The notes under the pieces were generated by a model, which was not told where the DNA came from, did not search any database, and saw only the letters and a list, made by a program, of their open reading frames with translations. Positions 35,036-43,355 of a stretch of DNA of 64,000 nt are shown one piece after another (the stretch's first letter is position 1; every line of letters begins with the position of its first letter). Both the position numbers and the translations under genes were made by a program. This DNA comes from Planctomycetaceae bacterium (GTDB lineage Bacteria; Planctomycetota; Planctomycetia; Gemmatales; Gemmataceae), in NCBI GenBank assembly GCA_013823135.1, contig PNLP01000005.1:62001-126000 (forward strand), given 5' to 3'.

Positions 35036-37003
35036 TCAGGCGTCTGAACACTTTTCCAGGGCGGTGTCGGGTTCGGGCGGAAGCCAGTGGGCCAAACGCA
35101 ACTCCCGAAGCATGGCTTGCTTCTTGGTCTGATGCGTCTGCATCCGCCGCAGGATATCGTCCAGCACCCGCACTGCGCTCACGACGTGAGGCCCTTTGTT
35201 CAGCATGACACATTCGGCGCGGTGCCCCATGGCTGCGTCCGTGATCTCGGCACGGGAGGGCATTCCCTCGCGAGCCAGAGTTTCGAGAACTTGTGTGGCC
35301 CAGATCACCGGAACGTGCGCAGCCTCGCAGATCCAAAGAATCTCCTCCTGCACTTCCGCGAGGCGCTCGAAGCCGCATTCGACAGCCAGGTCGCCACGGG
35401 CGATCATCACCCCACAACGGGGCATCCGCATTGCCGTCAGCAACATGTCGGGTAAGTTCTGGAAGCCTCGTCGCGTCTCGATTTTCAGCACTATGGCGGG
35501 TTGTCGATTGCCGAGTCGCGAGAGGTGCTGTTGAAGCAACTCCACATCCTGGGTGGTGTTGGCGAATGAAAGCTCGACCACGTCGGCGTGCTGGGCTACG
35601 AAGACGAGGTCCGCGAGGTCTTTGGCGGTCAGTGCTCCGAGTTGGAGGGGGCTCTCGGGGAGGTTGATCCCCTTGTCGGCGCGGAGCTTTTCTCCGCGCA
35701 CGCGAGCCTGTGTGATCCGCACGAGAACCTGGGTCTCCTCCACTTTGACAACGACGCCACCGATCTTGCCGTCGTCGAACCAGATCGACTCGCCAGACCT
35801 CACGTCGTCAAATACTTCCGGGATTGAGCACCCGATCGTTGCAGGAGTCAGAATGCCGCCAGCGCTATCCAGAACGGCCGCGCGACCCGGCTTGAGGTCG
35901 CGGGTCACGATGAGCAAATCCCCCTGCTGAAGGGCGATCACGTTCTCTCCAGGGGGCAGGCTGCCGACGGGAGTTCGGTCTTCGTCGCCCCGGAAATCCT
36001 TGCGATCGAGGCAAAGGACGGTTCCGGGGACGATGTAGGCGGTCTTGATCGCTTCTGCCCAGCACCCGTGATCCGTGATGTCAACAATCGTGAACGTCCG
36101 CTGTGAGTCGCGAGCGTCGGTGAATCTCACCGTTTCTCCCGTGCGGAGGCGTGCCAGCCACGCTGCAGAGACGGGAAGAGAAGCGTCGGCGGGTGATGGA
36201 GCAGGGCAGGGTGTGGCCTCTGAGGTCAACCAAACCCGTGCGGGCGCGGTGACACGCCCATAGACATCGCGACGGGGGCGAATCCGCACCACCGCTGGCC
36301 CCGGTTCCAGTGGCCCGGTGCGGAGTTTCGGCCCGCCCAGATCCATCACGACTCGGCAGGATCGCCCCAGCGAATGCTCGGCCCGCCGCAGGTGTTCGAT
36401 CATCCTCGCCCAACTCGCGGCGTCGTCGTGGGCGCAGTTGATCCGCATGCAGTCCATGCCCTGATTGAGCAGCTTGTGAACCAGGGTGTAATCTTCCCCG
36501 GCCTCGCTCGGCATGGTGACCATGATGCGAACGCCGCGACCGGAAGTCTCGGGACCCAGCAAGGCGTTCGTGTGCTCGGCTAGCAACCGCTTGCCGTCGT
36601 CGAACCCGATTCGCTTCTCTTGGGATGTCGACGGGTTCCAGGGGTGGCCCTCAAGGCGATGCAGGACTTCCAGTACCGCGTCGACCGTGGCGAGAACGTG
36701 CGATTCCGCACGCCCGAGCGAGGAGAGCCCGAGGGAGGCCAGGCGAAGTTGCAACGGCCGGAGGTCGCGGCGGCGGAGTGCCAGATAGTGCAGCAGGTTC
36801 CGCGCACTATCGCGGTAGTTCGGGTGAATCGGATCAAGCCGCTGTCGCAGGACGGCGATGCCATCAACCATGTCTGCACGGATGGATGTCAGTTCTCGAA
36901 GAACGGCTGCGATGTTCGCATCCCGCAGTCGAACGCCATCGTCAGTGTGCTCCTCGTTCAAGTGAAACCGCTCCCTGTGTGCCGGGATGATCCTGATCCC
37001 CAC
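35036..37003 (-). CDS. Pyruvate kinase-like protein, long N-terminal extension, no C-terminal domain
   Basis: A 655-residue protein with the pyruvate kinase barrel in its last ~500 residues: VMVTMPSEAGEDY-like start, MRINCAHDD, VVMDLGGPKLRTGP, an internal B-domain insertion, IVLKIETRRGFQNLPDMLLT around the catalytic Lys/Glu, CGVMIARGDLAVECGF and IWATQVLETLAREGMPSRAE. The usual regulatory C-terminal domain is missing. Residues 1-130 are an added helical region (LHYLALRRRDLRPLQLRLAS) not found in normal pyruvate kinases. The predicted reaction is phosphoenolpyruvate to pyruvate, or a variant. GTG at 37003 lacks a clear ribosome-binding site; an internal ATG at codon 45 is possible. It converges with hpnE. 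Confidence 0.75.
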   Translation of the reverse strand: MGIRIIPAHRERFHLNEEHTDDGVRLRDANIAAVLRELTSIRADMVDGIAVLRQRLDPIHPNYRDSARNLLHYLALRRRDLRPLQLRLASLGLSSLGRAESHVLATVDAVLEVLHRLEGHPWNPSTSQEKRIGFDDGKRLLAEHTNALLGPETSGRGVRIMVTMPSEAGEDYTLVHKLLNQGMDCMRINCAHDDAASWARMIEHLRRAEHSLGRSCRVVMDLGGPKLRTGPLEPGPAVVRIRPRRDVYGRVTAPARVWLTSEATPCPAPSPADASLPVSAAWLARLRTGETVRFTDARDSQRTFTIVDITDHGCWAEAIKTAYIVPGTVLCLDRKDFRGDEDRTPVGSLPPGENVIALQQGDLLIVTRDLKPGRAAVLDSAGGILTPATIGCSIPEVFDDVRSGESIWFDDGKIGGVVVKVEETQVLVRITQARVRGEKLRADKGINLPESPLQLGALTAKDLADLVFVAQHADVVELSFANTTQDVELLQQHLSRLGNRQPAIVLKIETRRGFQNLPDMLLTAMRMPRCGVMIARGDLAVECGFERLAEVQEEILWICEAAHVPVIWATQVLETLAREGMPSRAEITDAAMGHRAECVMLNKGPHVVSAVRVLDDILRRMQTHQTKKQAMLRELRLAHWLPPEPDTALEKCSDA

Positions 37004-37618
37004 GGATCACGGATAATGCTGTGCTCGCTCGTTCAACATGAGAGTACGGTATGGTGACATCCGTCGCTACCGGGACAATACGAGACATGAACCACAACAA
37101 CCCCGTGATTCCGGACAGGGAAACGAGCAACGATCGAGGAATTTCAAGCAACGGCTGTGAGGGAAAACGGTTCCACGCGAGATGCACACCCTTCCCTGGA
37201 ACCGTGCTGGAACCGTTCCATTCGTCTGGAAGAAAGTTCATCAGAGCAATTTCAGGCTTCGCAGTAACTCATGAAGTGACGCACTCGCAGGGAGTTATGC
37301 AACCGAGGTGTGGTTCGGACGCGTAGTTCATCTCCGAGTCTACATCAGAATCATGCGAGACGTGAACAGATTTCGACCAGCGAACAACTTGCTGATAAAC
37401 CCGAAACAGTTCCCGGGCGTGTGCCACGGTGAGATAGCCAATCACGCTTCGCGCCAATTCCCCCCCCCCCAATTTCTGAAACGAAAGCGGACAACATTCC
37501 GCATAGGCCACAGTGTCTACCCTCCGGAAAGGCTGTCCGCTGGAATGGCTGAAATGAGTGGTGGAAGTCGGCGACCGGTGAACCGATGGACCGATTCCGC
37601 TTCTCTTGAAAGCCTACA
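37004..37618. other. Long non-coding gap with poly-C run and small inverted repeats
   Basis: About 615 bases with no supported gene. A run of 11 C's lies at about 37460-37470. Short inverted repeats occur around 37160-37220 (ACGGTTCCA/TGGAACCGT) and around 37490-37545 (AGCGGACA/TGTCCGCT). Open frames on both strands show no recognisable protein or ribosome-binding site. It may be the remnant of a decayed element. Confidence 0.45.
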
Positions 37619-37666
37619 CGTACAGAAGAAGCCCACCCGACGAATCGGGTGGGCTTCTTCTGTACG
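37619..37666. terminator. Strong hairpin downstream of the LolA-like gene
   Basis: Perfect 22-base arms with a 4-base loop (CGAA), including the word AGAAGCCCACCCG that recurs in the rplQ terminator. It lies 42 bases after the stop of the 37709-38602 gene. Confidence 0.75.
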
Positions 37667-37708
37667 ATTCCTGTCAAGCGAACTTGGAGCGTCGGTCGGT
37701 AACTGGCG

Positions 37709-38602
37709 TCACTCCTTTTCCGGCTTGCCAACCTCCTGGTACCCCGCCGGCACCTTCAACTCGAATTGACCCTCGTCGAGCTCCTCGTCGAGGCCGAGGA
37801 GGATGCCCTCCTGGATAAAGCCCTTACTCTTCCCGGTCGTCGTCTCCAACCGGAACTTGAGAATCGTCGCCGCCTTGGGCTCGATCCACAGGGTGATGTC
37901 GGACTGTTCGCCCTCCTCCCACTTGAACCCCTTGACGACGAACACCTTGGCCTTGTGGCCTTCCACGACCTCGTCGGGCAGTGTCTCGTACTTGGCCCCT
38001 TTGAGTTCGGTCAGCGCGTCAACCAGGGTGGGCACGTCGGCGCCGGCCAACCGCTTGGTGATCGCTTCGGGCAACGGGAGCGTCTCCGCAGGGTCGTCCG
38101 ACCACATGGCGAGCTTGTTGTTGCGGAGGAGCACCAGGCTGGTTTTCTTGGCGAAGTCCCCGAGGATGACCACCGGCCCCATGTTGCCGCCCAGGTCCTG
38201 TTCGATTCGCACTTTGCCGCCACGCGCCGAAACCTTCATCTCGAGCTTGTTATTCCCGTCCCCGCTGATGGTGAACTTGGCCCGGAAGGACTTGGCCTTC
38301 TCGACCTTCTCGATCGCCTTCTCGAACATCCCGGCTTCGGACCGGGCGGGGGACCACATCACGACCGCAACGGCGACAGCCGCGGCCGTCGCGGTACCGA
38401 ATCCAACGTAACTCATGATTCGTCTCCTGCGTTTGCGGGCAAGGGCTTCCGCCGGCACTGCGCCGGCGAGTCGGTCTCGGACTGCCGCGATCGTCGCGGC
38501 AACAAGTTCTGCCGGCGGACCGGCTGGGACGGGGGCTCCCCGGAGCACGTCCGTCGCCAAGTCGAGGGGGTCGGGTGCGGGACGGTTGTTCGCTTCACTC
38601 AC
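37709..38602 (-). CDS. Membrane-anchored sigma-factor partner with LolA-like domain
   Basis: A 297-residue protein with a cytoplasmic N-terminus (about 1-60), one membrane helix (YVGFGTATAAAVAVAVVMWS) and a periplasmic domain. That domain has the pattern of outer-membrane-lipoprotein-sorting (LolA/RseB-like) folds: AKSFRAKFTISGDGNNKLEM, KVRIEQDLGGNMGPVVILGD and IEPKAATILKFRLETTTGKS. Overlapping its upstream ECF sigma gene by 4 bases, it is the likely anti-sigma or sensor for that factor, perhaps sensing lipid-like ligands. This is inferred from family and operon. Confidence 0.75.
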   Translation of the reverse strand: MSEANNRPAPDPLDLATDVLRGAPVPAGPPAELVAATIAAVRDRLAGAVPAEALARKRRRRIMSYVGFGTATAAAVAVAVVMWSPARSEAGMFEKAIEKVEKAKSFRAKFTISGDGNNKLEMKVSARGGKVRIEQDLGGNMGPVVILGDFAKKTSLVLLRNNKLAMWSDDPAETLPLPEAITKRLAGADVPTLVDALTELKGAKYETLPDEVVEGHKAKVFVVKGFKWEEGEQSDITLWIEPKAATILKFRLETTTGKSKGFIQEGILLGLDEELDEGQFELKVPAGYQEVGKPEKE

Positions 38603-39129
38603 GGGTGACCTCCCGGTAGGTGTTGGTTACTCGGGTCGAAGGCCCGCAGGCGATCCCGGAGGGCCGCCCGGCCGCGGGAGAGCAGCACTCCTGCGTGGGT
38701 GACCGTGACGCCAAGGGCGGTCGCTGCGTCGGCGTAGCTCAGGCCCTCCAGGCAGACCAGGCAGAAGGTCTCAGCCTGGGCCGGGTCGATCTCGGCCAGC
38801 GCCGCCCGGAGGGCCACAGCCAGTTCCTTGGCTTCGGCGAGGTCGGACGGCCCAGGCGCGAGCCGGTCGGCAAGCGGCGAGTCGGGGAGGCACTCGACGC
38901 GGGCGGCCGGTCGGTAGCGGTTGCGTAACTGCTCCAGCGCACGGGCCGTGGCGATCCGCTTCAGCATGCCCGGCCAACTCCGCACTGGGCAGGTGGCGGC
39001 CAGTTCGACCGCGGCCAGGAACGTGCGCTGAAAGCAGTCCGCCGCATCCGCCTCGTGGTTGAGCAGGCGGTAGGCCGTCTGCCACACCACCGGCCCGTAC
39101 TCGTGGACGATCGCGTTCCAATCGGTCAT
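38599..39129 (-). CDS. ECF-type RNA polymerase sigma factor
   Basis: A 176-residue sigma factor. Region 2 is at about residues 10-75 (LLNHEADAADCFQRTFLAAV; WPGMLKRIATARALEQLRNR), lacking the usual longer acidic stretch, and region 4 at about 105-165 (EIDPAQAETFCLVCLEGLSY; DAATALGVTVTHAGVLLSRG). Its ATGA overlap with the downstream membrane protein gives translational coupling. It is a third ECF factor in the window and each has its own partner gene. Confidence 0.88.
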   Translation of the reverse strand: MTDWNAIVHEYGPVVWQTAYRLLNHEADAADCFQRTFLAAVELAATCPVRSWPGMLKRIATARALEQLRNRYRPAARVECLPDSPLADRLAPGPSDLAEAKELAVALRAALAEIDPAQAETFCLVCLEGLSYADAATALGVTVTHAGVLLSRGRAALRDRLRAFDPSNQHLPGGHP

Positions 39130-39253
39130 CGGCTGATCCCGTGTGACGCGTGGTTTTCACCCACCCAGTCGATCGGGAGGCGGGATTTATTACAGGAAGC
39201 GTGTGCCGCCTCTCCCGCGTGGCCCGCCAAACTCTGAAGGTCTACGGGAAATG

Positions 39254-39289
39254 CAAGAAGCCCACCCGACGAACCGGGTGGGCTTCTTG
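39254..39289. terminator. Hairpin downstream of rplQ
   Basis: Perfect 15-base arms (CAAGAAGCCCACCCG/CGGGTGGGCTTCTTG) with a 6-base loop, 28 bases after the rplQ stop. It closes the ribosomal operon. Confidence 0.75.
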
Positions 39290-39317
39290 TGTTTGGTTCC
39301 TGTCACGCGAGCGTGGC

Positions 39318-39884
39318 TCAGGTCGTTGCGGGAGCTTCGACCGCTGCCGGGGCAACCGGCGCTGGCGCCGGGATGCTGGCCGGTCGGGCCTTCTTCGATT
39401 GCACCTTCGTCTCGCCAGCCTTGAGCAACTCGATGACGGCCGTTACGCTGGCGTCGCCGAGGCGGCGATAGTGCTGCTTCATGATACGGGTGTAACCACC
39501 CGGACGGTTCGCGTAGCGTGGCCCGAGCTCGCGGAACAACTTCTTCAGCACCGTGTCGTTCGCGGTGTTCTCGTCGTTCTTGTCCCAGATGCCGGTGCCG
39601 TGCGTTGGGCCGAGGATCGCCATCGCCTGCCGGCGATAGTGCAGGGCCGCGACGGCGGCCTTCTTGACCTCGACATCGCCCTTGCCAGCCGCCTCGGCTA
39701 CCACCTGATTCGCCTTCTTGGCGAGGGTGATGAGTTTCTCGACGAAGGGACGCATTTCCTTCGCCTTGGGAACGGTGGTGACGATGGTTTCGTGCGTGAA
39801 CAGTGCCCGGGCCAGGTTGCGGAACAAGCTCCGCCGGTGGGATGGCTTCCGGTTCAGGTGACGACCGCGTTTACCGTGACGCAT
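39318..39884 (-). CDS. rplQ: 50S ribosomal protein L17
   Basis: A 188-residue protein with the bL17 signature at the N-terminus: [20 protein letters not shown] and [20 protein letters not shown]. The core ends near [20 protein letters not shown]. It is longer than the usual 120-130 residues because of an internal insertion ([20 protein letters not shown]) and an Ala/Pro-rich C-terminal tail of about 25 residues. It binds 23S rRNA in the large subunit. It is the last gene of the operon, downstream of rpoA. Confidence 0.93.
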   Translation of the reverse strand: MRHGKRGRHLNRKPSHRRSLFRNLARALFTHETIVTTVPKAKEMRPFVEKLITLAKKANQVVAEAAGKGDVEVKKAAVAALHYRRQAMAILGPTHGTGIWDKNDENTANDTVLKKLFRELGPRYANRPGGYTRIMKQHYRRLGDASVTAVIELLKAGETKVQSKKARPASIPAPAPVAPAAVEAPATT

Positions 39885-39945
39885 GACAGTTCTCGTTGGT
39901 TAGGGTAAGAACCCCGCGCCGTGTCAAGGGACGTGGGGGATACAA

Positions 39946-40003
39946 GTGTAGCGGTCGCCCCAGCGGGGCGACGTGGCGGACCCAGATAGGTCCGCCTCTA
40001 CAC
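39946..40003. repeat. Cruciform-like element between rpoA and rplQ
   Basis: Two small hairpins (GTCGCCCC/GGGGCGAC at 39954-39972 and GGCGGACC/GGTCCGCC around 39975-39996) are enclosed by outer arms GTGTAG (39946-39951) and CTACAC (39998-40003). Confidence 0.6.
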
Positions 40004-40016
40004 CATTTGCCGAGCC

Positions 40017-41024
40017 TTAGCTGCGGCGTGGGGGAATCCGCATTCCGAGGGTCAGGCCGCGTTCCTGAAGTTTCAGTTGAACTTCGCGGAGCGTGGTGTC
40101 GCCGAAGTTACGCACTTCGAGGAGTTCGTCCGGGCTGCGGAGCACAAGTTCCCGGACGGTCGTGATCCCTTCGGTTTCGAGACAGTTGGTGGCCCGAACC
40201 GACAGTTCGAGTTCGGCCAGGCTCATGTTCAGCTTGCGTTCGAGCTCGGCATCGTTGGTGTCGGGTCCGGCTCGCCCGGCGCTGATTTCCATCGACTCTT
40301 CGAGCGGGACTTCTGGCCCCGGCTCCGTGTACTGAACAAATGGATTCAGGTGCTTGCGGAGAATCTTGGCCGATTCCACGAGCGCCATTTGTGGTCCGAT
40401 GGTGCCGTTCGTCCAGATTTCCATCACGAGCCGGTCGTAGTTCGTCTTCTGGCCGACGCGGGTTTCCTCGCTGTCGTACTTCACACGCACGACCGGCGAG
40501 AAGCTGCTATCCACGGGGATGACGCCGATCTCGCGTTCCTTGCCCGAGTTCTCTTCCGCGGTGCGGTAGCCACGACCGTTCTCGACCGTCATTTCCATGA
40601 CGAACGGAACGTCGCTGGTGAGCGTTGCGATGTGGTGCTCGGGGTTGATGATCTGCACCATTTCGTCGTGCTGAACATCGACGCCGCGAACCGGACCTGC
40701 CTCGTGCTTCTGGATGCGGATGATCTTCGGCTGGTCCGACAGGTTCTTCACCACGAGGCTCTTGACGTTCAGGATGATGTCCGTCACGTCTTCGACCACG
40801 CCCGTGATCGTCGAGATCTCGTGCTGAACGTCGTGAATCTTGATCTTCGTGATGGCGCTGCCTTCCAGGCTGGAAAGCAGGATTCGCCGCAGGCTGTTGC
40901 CGATCGTCATGCCGAAGCCGCGTTCGAATGGCTCGGCGAAGAACTTCCCGTAGGTGTCGGTGAGTGTTGCCCGGTCGGTGTGAACTCGGCTCGGCAACTC
41001 CAGACCACGCCAGCGAACTCGCAT
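40017..41024 (-). CDS. rpoA: DNA-directed RNA polymerase subunit alpha
   Basis: A 335-residue RNA polymerase alpha subunit. The N-terminal dimerisation domain ([20 protein letters not shown]) and the C-terminal domain that contacts DNA and activators ([40 protein letters not shown]) are both present. ATG at 41022-41024 has GGAGG 7 bases upstream. The order rpmJ, rpsM, rpsK, rpsD, rpoA, rplQ is the usual alpha operon. It assembles the polymerase core and sets promoter contacts. Confidence 0.96.
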   Translation of the reverse strand: MRVRWRGLELPSRVHTDRATLTDTYGKFFAEPFERGFGMTIGNSLRRILLSSLEGSAITKIKIHDVQHEISTITGVVEDVTDIILNVKSLVVKNLSDQPKIIRIQKHEAGPVRGVDVQHDEMVQIINPEHHIATLTSDVPFVMEMTVENGRGYRTAEENSGKEREIGVIPVDSSFSPVVRVKYDSEETRVGQKTNYDRLVMEIWTNGTIGPQMALVESAKILRKHLNPFVQYTEPGPEVPLEESMEISAGRAGPDTNDAELERKLNMSLAELELSVRATNCLETEGITTVRELVLRSPDELLEVRNFGDTTLREVQLKLQERGLTLGMRIPPRRS

Positions 41025-41139
41025 GTGCAATCCTCCGAGACCGTCGGTTTACCGCCACCCCGAGCGCGACCTGCACGGGGGACGAACCAGACGGGACTTG
41101 TTCAGGTGAAACACCGGCGGTCGCCGCCGGAGATCTAAG

Positions 41140-41228
41140 AACTCGGAATTCGGAACGCGGAGTGCGGAATTGAAGAAACCCAAATCTTGGTTTTCTGTTC
41201 CGCAGTCCGCGTTCCGAATTCCGCACTT
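41140..41228. repeat. Palindrome between rpsD and rpoA
   Basis: Arms of about 30 bases at 41140-41169 and 41198-41228 match with few differences; the core word is GGAATTCGGAACGCGG. The same family word appears at 32.2 and 33.5 kb. Confidence 0.8.
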
Positions 41229-41230
41229 GG

Positions 41231-41887
41231 TTAGCGTGTCGCGATTTCGATGATCAACTGCACCCGTTGCGCGAGGCTTTCGGGGCGGTCGTAGAATCGC
41301 TCGTCCACGTCAGCGGAGTTCGGCAACCGGGTCATGCGACCTTCGGGTTGCTCCTGGCCGCCGGTCAGTTCCAGGAAGTCCGGGATGCGGACGATGTTCT
41401 TCTGGAGCGTTTCGCGAGCCATCTTCAGGCTGCCTTCGCGGGGCTTGACCTTGATGGTGTCGCCCGGCTTGAGCAACATGCTCGGGATGTCGCACTTCTT
41501 GCCGTTCACGAGAACGTGACCGTGCGAGACCATCTGGCGGGCCGCGTTGCGGCTGATCCCCAGCCCGAGCCGGTGGACAACGTTATCCAATCGCCGTTCG
41601 AGAATCGAGAGCAACTGCTCGCCGGTGTTCTCGGGCGATCGGGTCGCGAGGTCGTAGTAACGGCGGAACTGGGCTTCAAGGATGCCGTAGAATCGCTTGA
41701 GCTTCTGCTTCTCGCGGAGACGCAGCCCGTATTCGGATTGCTTGCCGCGGCGAAGGCCGTGCATGCCGGGCGGTGGCTTTTCCTTGTCGATGGGGCACTT
41801 CGGGCTGAAGCAGCGTTCGCCCTTGAGGAACAACTTCATCTGCTCTCGTCTGCACATCTTGCAGACGGGGTCTACGTTACGGGCCAT
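41231..41887 (-). CDS. rpsD: 30S ribosomal protein S4
   Basis: A 218-residue S4. Four cysteines (C9, C12, C26, C31) in the N-terminus give the zinc-binding form. KQKLKRFYGILEAQFRRYYD and the S4 RNA-binding domain (RRLDNVVHRLGLGISRNAAR; QMVSHGHVLVNGKKCDIPSM) are intact. S4 nucleates assembly of the small subunit and in many bacteria represses its own operon. The C-terminus has an extra acidic, proline-containing segment relative to the E. coli protein. It follows rpsK on the minus strand. Confidence 0.95.
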   Translation of the reverse strand: MARNVDPVCKMCRREQMKLFLKGERCFSPKCPIDKEKPPPGMHGLRRGKQSEYGLRLREKQKLKRFYGILEAQFRRYYDLATRSPENTGEQLLSILERRLDNVVHRLGLGISRNAARQMVSHGHVLVNGKKCDIPSMLLKPGDTIKVKPREGSLKMARETLQKNIVRIPDFLELTGGQEQPEGRMTRLPNSADVDERFYDRPESLAQRVQLIIEIATR

Positions 41888-41940
41888 GGATACCAGTTGT
41901 CAGGAACCAGGGGTCAGGTTGACGCCGCCGGAGCGGGTCG

Positions 41941-42083
41941 GTTATCAGTGGTTAGTCATCAGTTGTCAGTCGGAACCCGGCGAACCCCAGAGTCGTGGCG
42001 GGAATGACTGAAACAACAGTGTGGTCAGAGGTCAACCGCCCAGGGGGATTGGCTGACAACTGACCACAGATAACTGACCACTC
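41941..42083. repeat. Imperfect palindrome between rpsK and rpsD
   Basis: A family of GTTGTCAG/GTTATCAG words (41941-41973) is mirrored by CTGACAAC and CTGACCAC words at 42053-42083. Arms are imperfect; further GTCAG words lie at 41897-41920. It overlaps no gene. Confidence 0.65.
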
Positions 42084-42093
42084 TTGAGAGCGA

Positions 42094-42474
42094 TTAGACG
42101 CGCCGCTTTTTGGGCGGGCGGCAACCGTTGTGCGGGAGCGGTGTCACGTCTTCGATGGCCTTGACGTTCAGCCCGGCGGCCTGGAGTGCAGTGACCGCGG
42201 ACTCGCGACCAGCACCTGGGCCTTTCACCCGCACTTCGATTTCTTTCACGCCGTACTTGCTCGCCTTGGCGGCGCACTCTTCAGCTGCTCGTTGAGCGGC
42301 GAACGGCGTGCTCTTACGGCTACCCTTGAACCCGACCGCACCGCCGGACGAGTGGCACAGCGTGTCGCCGTTCGTGTCGGTGATGGTGATGATCGTGTTG
42401 TTGAACGTGCTCTGCACGTGGGCAACGCCACGGCTCACGTTACGACGGGCTTTCTTCTTCTTGGATTTGGCCAT
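42094..42474 (-). CDS. rpsK: 30S ribosomal protein S11
   Basis: A 126-residue S11, intact. Core motifs include [40 protein letters not shown] and [20 protein letters not shown]. It sits in the platform of the small subunit near the mRNA exit site. It lies between rpsM and rpsD, with unusually long intergenic palindromes on both sides rather than the usual close spacing. Confidence 0.96.
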   Translation of the reverse strand: MAKSKKKKARRNVSRGVAHVQSTFNNTIITITDTNGDTLCHSSGGAVGFKGSRKSTPFAAQRAAEECAAKASKYGVKEIEVRVKGPGAGRESAVTALQAAGLNVKAIEDVTPLPHNGCRPPKKRRV

Positions 42475-42478
42475 GACC

Positions 42479-42597
42479 AGTGTGAGTGGCTAGTGTGAGT
42501 GTGAGTGAAAACTAATCAGGCGAGTGGCCAAGCCGTTCGCGTGAGCGAGAAACCGTGACCGGTCTTCTCACTCACACTCACACTAGCCACTCACACT
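42479..42597. repeat. Palindrome between rpsM and rpsK
   Basis: A perfect 30-base inverted repeat (arms 42479-42508 and 42568-42597) built from the simple word GTGAGTG, with a 59-base loop. It fills almost the whole gap between the two ribosomal genes. Confidence 0.9.
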
Positions 42598-42599
42598 GC

Positions 42600-42983
42600 C
42601 TATCGCAGATCCTTGACGCCCTTCTTGCCCGCGACGGTCTTCCGGACACCCTTGCGGGTTCGGGCGTTCGTCTTGGAGCGTTGGCCACGGCACGGCAGGT
42701 TCTTGCGGTGCCGCTCGCCACGGTAGCTCTTGATTTCCTTGAGCCGGGCGATGTTCGAGCCTTCTTGCCGACGCAACGGCCCTTCGACGAGGTATTCCTT
42801 GTCGAGCAGGGTCGCGATTTGGGCAACCTCGGAGTCCGAGAGTTCCTTCGCACGACGTTGCGGGTCGATGTTCAGCTTTTCGCACACTTCCAGCGACGTG
42901 GTCGCCCCCAGCCCGCGAATGTACCGCAGGGAGATGTGGGTTGGCTTATCGGCTGGAATGTCAACGCCTTGAATACGCGGCAT
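42600..42983 (-). CDS. rpsM: 30S ribosomal protein S13
   Basis: A 127-residue S13. The H2TH-type motif is in ISLRYIRGLGATTSLEVCEK and the basic C-terminal tail in LPCRGQRSKTNARTRKGVRK. It contacts the large subunit and the tRNAs in the A and P sites of the ribosome. ATG 42983 is 53 bases downstream of the rpmJ stop, the one gap in this operon without a palindrome. Confidence 0.95.
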   Translation of the reverse strand: MPRIQGVDIPADKPTHISLRYIRGLGATTSLEVCEKLNIDPQRRAKELSDSEVAQIATLLDKEYLVEGPLRRQEGSNIARLKEIKSYRGERHRKNLPCRGQRSKTNARTRKGVRKTVAGKKGVKDLR

Positions 42984-43036
42984 GTTCTTGCTCGTTTTCG
43001 TGAAGCGGCAACCCGTTGGCTACCCGCCAGACCGGA

Positions 43037-43150
43037 TCAACCTTGCCGTTGTTTGTGGCGAGGATCTTCGCAAATGACCCGCACAACACCCTTGCGCTTG
43101 ATCAACTTGCACTTATCGCAGATCCGCCGCACGCTTGCTCGCACCTTCAT
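43037..43150 (-). CDS. rpmJ: 50S ribosomal protein L36
   Basis: A 37-residue protein matching bL36, with the zinc motif C11-x2-C14, C27 and H32 ([20 protein letters not shown] is the start). The start ATG lies at 43148-43150 and the stop at 43037-43039. It is the first small gene of the ribosomal run. A short overlapping open frame precedes it (see findings). Confidence 0.93.
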   Translation of the reverse strand: MKVRASVRRICDKCKLIKRKGVVRVICEDPRHKQRQG

Positions 43151-43290
43151 GGTTCAATCCCCAACCCCAGGCCGGAAAGAAGTTCGCGAACCTGGGAAAA
43201 CTCCAGCATATCGGTAGCTGCAGAATCGACAAGTCCGGCACGCGATTTCGAGCGCTTCTTGAGCATTTTCGGCGAGCCAGACTGATTGGT

Positions 43291-43347
43291 CCGAACCCGA
43301 GCGCCAAGCGAGGTCAACGTTGATCCTCGCTTGGCGCTCGGGCTCGG
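43291..43347. repeat. Palindrome upstream of rpmJ
   Basis: 23-base arms (43291-43313 and 43325-43347) with one mismatch and an 11-base loop; the core word is CGAGCGCCAAGCGAGG. It lies between the secA-like gene and rpmJ. Confidence 0.85.
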
Positions 43348-43355
43348 ACGTCGCA

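Noticed and set aside
37269..37511. 80-codon minus-strand frame in the 37 kb gap
   Set aside because: It crosses the 11-base C run, lacks a ribosome-binding site and shows no family resemblance. A decayed transposase was considered but no motif could be found.
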